64,000 nt of DNA from Marinitoga aeolica (GTDB lineage Bacteria; Thermotogota; Thermotogae; Petrotogales; Petrotogaceae). Below, piece by piece: positions 60,898 through 64,000 of the stretch. Under the pieces are notes generated by a model. The model had not been told where the DNA came from and searched no databases. It saw only the letters and a program-made list of their open reading frames with translations. Where the stretch lies: positions 1,550,001 through 1,614,000 of the forward strand of contig NZ_CP069362.1 of assembly GCF_029910535.1 (NCBI RefSeq), in the 5' to 3' direction. Position numbers and translations under genes: made by a program. The number at the start of each line of letters is the position of its first letter. The stretch's first letter is position 1.

Positions 60898-61814
60898 GGC
60901 AATTCACCTCTTTTTAAATCATTTGCGATTTTTTCTAATTTTTTCATTTTATAATATAAGGTGGATTTTGATATATTTAAATTTTCAGCCATTTCACTTA
61001 AACTATCACTTTCGTTTTCAAGTCTATATAAAGCTATTTGTTTTAAATCGTCTGGTAAATTATCCAATCCAATATTATTTAAAATTATAGTTATATTTTC
61101 AATTTGTTTTGAAGCACTTTCAGCAGTTTTTGTAGCATTTGCTGAGATAAAATTAAATGTTCGCGACACATTGCTTTTTAATTCGCGAACTTTGATAATA
61201 GTTGATATTTTTTCCACAGATTTATGAGCTCCAATTAATTCTAAGACATTTAAAATATCTTTAGATGATTTTATGTATATTTTTATTTTATTATTTTTTG
61301 TTATATAATTAGCTTTGATTCCTATAAGATTTTGTAAATTTTTTATTATCATTTGAGCAAAGAGTTCTGTGAAGTCTGAGAATATTTCAAAATGATAATT
61401 TTTAGTAATAGAAACAGATCCACAACTTAAAAATAAACCTCTCAAAAAAATACCAAATAAATAAGGATCTTTAGCGATATAATTTGGGACACCATCTGAG
61501 AAAATATCGATATTTCTTTCTTCAAATATAATTTTTGCATGCATTAGATTAAAATATAATTCTCCCATTCTTCCAAGTTTAAGCCTTTTTTCAATTTTTA
61601 TATATGTAGTTATCCATTCTTCAAATAATTCTTTGGAAAGTTTATAAACCCTTTTTAAGGTATTCATAGAAGAAATTGATAATTTTAAGAAATGATTATC
61701 TTCTTCTATAACAAAACTTCCTTTTCCTTTTATAAATCCAAATAATTCAATTTCAGGGTAATCAATCTTTGAATTTACCAGTTCTAATTTAACTTCTTCG
61801 GAAAATACAGACAT
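60894..61814 (-). CDS. whiA: WhiA-family DNA-binding protein
   Basis: 306 residues. LAGLIDADG-like N-terminal domain (ELFGFIKGKGSF, FLRGLFLSCGSVS) and a C-terminal helix-turn-helix (LSEMAENLNISKSTLYYKMKK). WhiA regulates sporulation genes in actinomycetes and affects division in Bacillus. ATG at 61814 has AGGTGATATT before it; the frame extends to 61853 without support. It follows rapZ; the gene usually found between them (yvcK) is absent. Confidence 0.93.
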   Translation of the reverse strand: MSVFSEEVKLELVNSKIDYPEIELFGFIKGKGSFVIEEDNHFLKLSISSMNTLKRVYKLSKELFEEWITTYIKIEKRLKLGRMGELYFNLMHAKIIFEERNIDIFSDGVPNYIAKDPYLFGIFLRGLFLSCGSVSITKNYHFEIFSDFTELFAQMIIKNLQNLIGIKANYITKNNKIKIYIKSSKDILNVLELIGAHKSVEKISTIIKVRELKSNVSRTFNFISANATKTAESASKQIENITIILNNIGLDNLPDDLKQIALYRLENESDSLSEMAENLNISKSTLYYKMKKLEKIANDLKRGELP

Positions 61815-61818
61815 AATA

Positions 61819-62691
61819 TCACCTATTGATATCTCTATGATAAATAGAAACATTATAATTTTTTGATTTTAATAAAGCATATAATTTTTCAGCAACATAT
61901 ACAGATCTATGTCGCCCACCGGTGCAACCTATGCCAACATTTATAGATACTCTTCCTGTTATAGAATACCATTTTTGAATTTTTATCAAAATTTCAAATA
62001 TTGAGTTAACAATCTCTTTGGACTCTTCGAAATGTTCCAGGTAATCTATAATCTCCTTATCTTTACCAGTTTGTACAAACAATTCTTTTATATAATAAGG
62101 ATTTGGAAGAAACCTTACGTCAAATAGATAATCTAAATCATTTGGTGATGAATATTTAAAACCAAAACTAATTATTTTTATTTTTGTATTATTTTCTTTT
62201 TGTTCGTCTAAAATTTCAAATATTTTTTCTCTAAATTTTGAAGGTTCAAGATTTGTTGTATCAACTACAATATCTGATATTTCTTTTATAGGGTTCATCA
62301 ATTCAATTTCTTTGTCTATAGATTCATCAAGTGTTAAATTTGAATTTTGTAAAGGATGTCCTCTTCTTGATTTCATAAATCTTATTTTTATTGTTTCTAT
62401 AGAAGAATCTAAAAAAATTACTTTGAAAGTAATATCGGTGTATTTAAAACGTTTTCGTATTTTTAGGATTTCTTTTTTTAGTTCTTTTGGATTTTTCCAT
62501 CTTATATCACTAACAAACGCAATGTTATCAATATCAGAACTATTTAATAACATTATTAAAAATTCCTCAATCAAATGAGGCGGAATATTATCTATTGTGT
62601 AATAATTGATATCTTCTAAAATCTTTAAAATTGTAGTTTTTCCAGCGCCAGATAAACCGGTAATTAACAATATTTTTCTTTTTTTTACCAT
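61819..62691 (-). CDS. rapZ: RapZ/YvcJ nucleotide-binding protein
   Basis: 290 residues. Walker A ITGLSGAGKTT near residue 10, the N-terminal kinase-like domain, and the C-terminal VSINVGIGCTGGRHRSVYVAEKL motif typical of RapZ. In E. coli it controls glmS small RNAs; in Bacillus YvcJ affects competence. The start codon lies within the overlapping end of murI and has GGAGTGG upstream. Confidence 0.95.
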   Translation of the reverse strand: MVKKRKILLITGLSGAGKTTILKILEDINYYTIDNIPPHLIEEFLIMLLNSSDIDNIAFVSDIRWKNPKELKKEILKIRKRFKYTDITFKVIFLDSSIETIKIRFMKSRRGHPLQNSNLTLDESIDKEIELMNPIKEISDIVVDTTNLEPSKFREKIFEILDEQKENNTKIKIISFGFKYSSPNDLDYLFDVRFLPNPYYIKELFVQTGKDKEIIDYLEHFEESKEIVNSIFEILIKIQKWYSITGRVSINVGIGCTGGRHRSVYVAEKLYALLKSKNYNVSIYHRDINR

Positions 62692-63464
62692 AAAACCACT
62701 CCGTTTTCCCCAAGGATTAAGGAGGAATATTTTACATTATAATTGTTTCTTCCTAAAATTCTTTCGGAATTATGTATAAACTTGTGTAAATCTCCTGAAA
62801 TATAAAATTGGATTTCAGGTGATGAATTTATAATTGGCAAATGTAACTTTAATGATTCAACAATTCCATCAGCAGGATCTATTATTTTTCCTTTGACAAC
62901 TTTTTTTATGTGTTTTTCTAATATTGGATAATGTGTACAACCTAAAATTATTTTATCATATTTTCTTTGTTTTTTTAGATAAAAATTTACAATAGATTCA
63001 GCTATAGGGCCATGCCATATTCCTTCTTCGATAAGAGGTACAAACAAAGGACACGCTATTTCAGTTAGTTTTGTATTTTTGGAGATTAATAATTCTCTAT
63101 ATGTACCTGTTTTCACTGTATTTTCAGTAGCTAATAACAATACATTTTCCTTTTCTTTTATTTGGGAAATGGCGTTTTCTAAGATGCTAATATATTTAAA
63201 GTTATATGAACCTATATCTATATAATTTCTTAAAATTATTGAATCAGATGTATTACAGGCCGCAACAACGATGTCTATTCCAATTTCTTCGTAAAATAGG
63301 AATAGATTCTTTAGTATATGTATGATTTTTTTAATTGGTTTTGAACCATAAGGAACATTTAAAGTATCTCCGAAATAAAAATAGTGGTGGCCTTTAAAGG
63401 TATCGACCACCTTTTTTAAAACGGTTAAACCACCTATTCCGGAATCAAAAAAGCCTATTTTCAT
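62685..63464 (-). CDS. murI: Glutamate racemase
   Basis: Supplies D-glutamate for peptidoglycan. 259 residues with FDSGIGGLTVLK at the start, the first catalytic Cys in VVAACNTSD near residue 72 and the second in LGCTHYPIL near residue 180. ATG at 63464 is seven bases after GGTGG; a GTG at 63470 lies against that site. It overlaps rapZ. Confidence 0.96.
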   Translation of the reverse strand: MKIGFFDSGIGGLTVLKKVVDTFKGHHYFYFGDTLNVPYGSKPIKKIIHILKNLFLFYEEIGIDIVVAACNTSDSIILRNYIDIGSYNFKYISILENAISQIKEKENVLLLATENTVKTGTYRELLISKNTKLTEIACPLFVPLIEEGIWHGPIAESIVNFYLKKQRKYDKIILGCTHYPILEKHIKKVVKGKIIDPADGIVESLKLHLPIINSSPEIQFYISGDLHKFIHNSERILGRNNYNVKYSSLILGENGVVLW

Positions 63465-63484
63465 TTTCACACCACCAAATTTCT

Positions 63485-63754
63485 TTATACTTTATTATGG
63501 GAGACAAAAGAGACTTTATCTATTAGTTCTTTTAAGCCATTTTTTAATTCTAATTTTTCCAGATTTTCATTTAAAAGAAGAAATAACAATATATGAACCA
63601 GATCTGGATTGTTCATTTTAGAATATATTTCTTCTACATTCCTTTTTATATTTTCTAAAATTTCACTTACAACTTCTTCTGGTTCATCGGTAATAAAATC
63701 GTATTTTTTTCCAAGTAAATCAAAATATATATGTTTTTGTCTCTTGTCTCCCAT
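63485..63754 (-). CDS. zapA: ZapA-like cell-division protein
   Basis: 89 residues. FDLLGKKYDFITDEPEEVV followed by a long helix fits the ZapA fold, which bundles FtsZ filaments. The second half is a helical stretch that would form the coiled coil. GAGGCGGTG precedes the ATG. Small, divergent family; the neighbours (murI and a coiled-coil protein) agree with a division or wall role. Confidence 0.65.
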   Translation of the reverse strand: MGDKRQKHIYFDLLGKKYDFITDEPEEVVSEILENIKRNVEEIYSKMNNPDLVHILLFLLLNENLEKLELKNGLKELIDKVSFVSHNKV

Positions 63755-63783
63755 AATTTCACCGCCTCTATACTATAACTATA

Positions 63784-64000
63784 TTACCATTTAGGCTCTT
63801 CGTGGGAAGTACCCTCTATGTTTGAGGAATCATTTGAAATTGTTTCATCAGGAATATAAGTTTCTGATGTTGCCTCAGAATTTTCTTCTCCTAAAATTTC
63901 TTTCAATTTATAATTGATTTCTTGAATGTATTTTTCCATTTCTTCTTCATTCTTTTTAAATTCATCAATTTGGTTTTTTAACATATCCCTTTCTCTTGTA
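63784..64000 (-). CDS. Coiled-coil protein, C-terminal part, cut by window edge
   Basis: The minus-strand frame is open to the end of the window (TREDM..., about 72 residues visible). The first 35 residues are a highly charged coiled coil (FKKNEEEMEKYIQEINYKL); the tail is acidic and Ser/Thr-rich, ending HEEPKW. No family can be named. It lies immediately upstream of the zapA-like gene, with a 29-base gap. Confidence 0.6.
   Translation of the reverse strand, partial: TRERDMLKNQIDEFKKNEEEMEKYIQEINYKLKEILGEENSEATSETYIPDETISNDSSNIEGTSHEEPKW

Overview
The window looks like chromosomal DNA from a low-GC thermophile of the phylum Thermotogota, most likely the Petrotogales/Marinitoga group. This is an inference from several signs taken together: very AT-rich DNA, strong GGAGGTGAT-type ribosome binding sites with frequent TTG and GTG starts, both PolC and a short DnaE, a TM1410-like GH114 protein, a sucrose-phosphate-synthase-like enzyme, a one-piece tmRNA and sheath-like envelope proteins. 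No rRNA, tRNA, CRISPR array, prophage or intact insertion sequence was seen. Gene density is high and most genes sit in tight, overlapping operons.

Layout. 1-2330: end of a macro-domain gene, a membrane protein and a CoA-disulfide reductase/NADH oxidase-like flavoenzyme. 2385-2728: a dispersed repeat element with imperfect terminal inverted repeats, bracketed by a duplicated hairpin; a second copy lies at about 36194-36428. 2799-7387: polC and a frameshifted CheY-like receiver. 7438-12628 (minus strand): a type II fatty acid synthesis operon, fabF-degV-fabZ-fabH-fabK-fabD, whose FabH has lost the catalytic cysteine. 12629-12918: a shared control region with a pair of near-identical operators and a LexA-like palindrome. 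12919-26099 (plus strand): a probable single 13-kb operon that begins with a PilZ protein, a PelD-like c-di-GMP receptor, a PelE-like protein, an unknown membrane protein, PelF, PelG and a PelA-like DUF2194 deacetylase, and continues with formyltetrahydrofolate cyclo-ligase, a nitrilase-fold hydrolase, a PfkB sugar kinase, a GH114-type polygalactosaminidase-like protein and a sucrose-phosphate-synthase-like glycosyltransferase. This Pel-type exopolysaccharide locus is the most interesting system in the window.

26130-26529: tmRNA (ssrA) with its promoter, encoding the tag AEENYALAA. 26565-32904: a secreted protein and a giant lipoprotein with about 14 fibronectin-III-like repeats. 32957-36133: the complete oxidative pentose phosphate branch (gnd-zwf-pgl). 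36431-42350: a winged-helix-like protein, an RluA-family pseudouridine synthase, a DUF5693 membrane protein, an RMD1/DUF155 protein and a GH31 alpha-glucosidase. 42378-50354: a LysM-tagged 5'-nucleotidase, a YfcE phosphodiesterase, a PhnP-like hydrolase, an orphan maltose-binding protein, an LPP20/FlgT-like lipoprotein, DprA, a DUF1622 protein and a TagA/WecG glycosyltransferase. 50567-64000: housekeeping genes: lon-engB, a Fur-family regulator, rimP-nusA, a short DnaE, rpmB, lysS-greA-nrdR-whiA-rapZ-murI, a ZapA-like protein and a coiled-coil protein cut by the window edge.

How the parts may work together (inference): the fab operon and the Pel-like operon are divergent and share one intergenic control region, so lipid synthesis and exopolysaccharide production could be co-regulated. 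Two proteins with intact c-di-GMP-binding motifs (PilZ RxxxR/DxSxxG and the PelD RxxD I-site) open the exopolysaccharide operon. The deacetylase and the glycosidase that are fused in Pseudomonas PelA appear to be separate proteins here. No PelB or PelC export proteins and no diguanylate cyclase are in the window.
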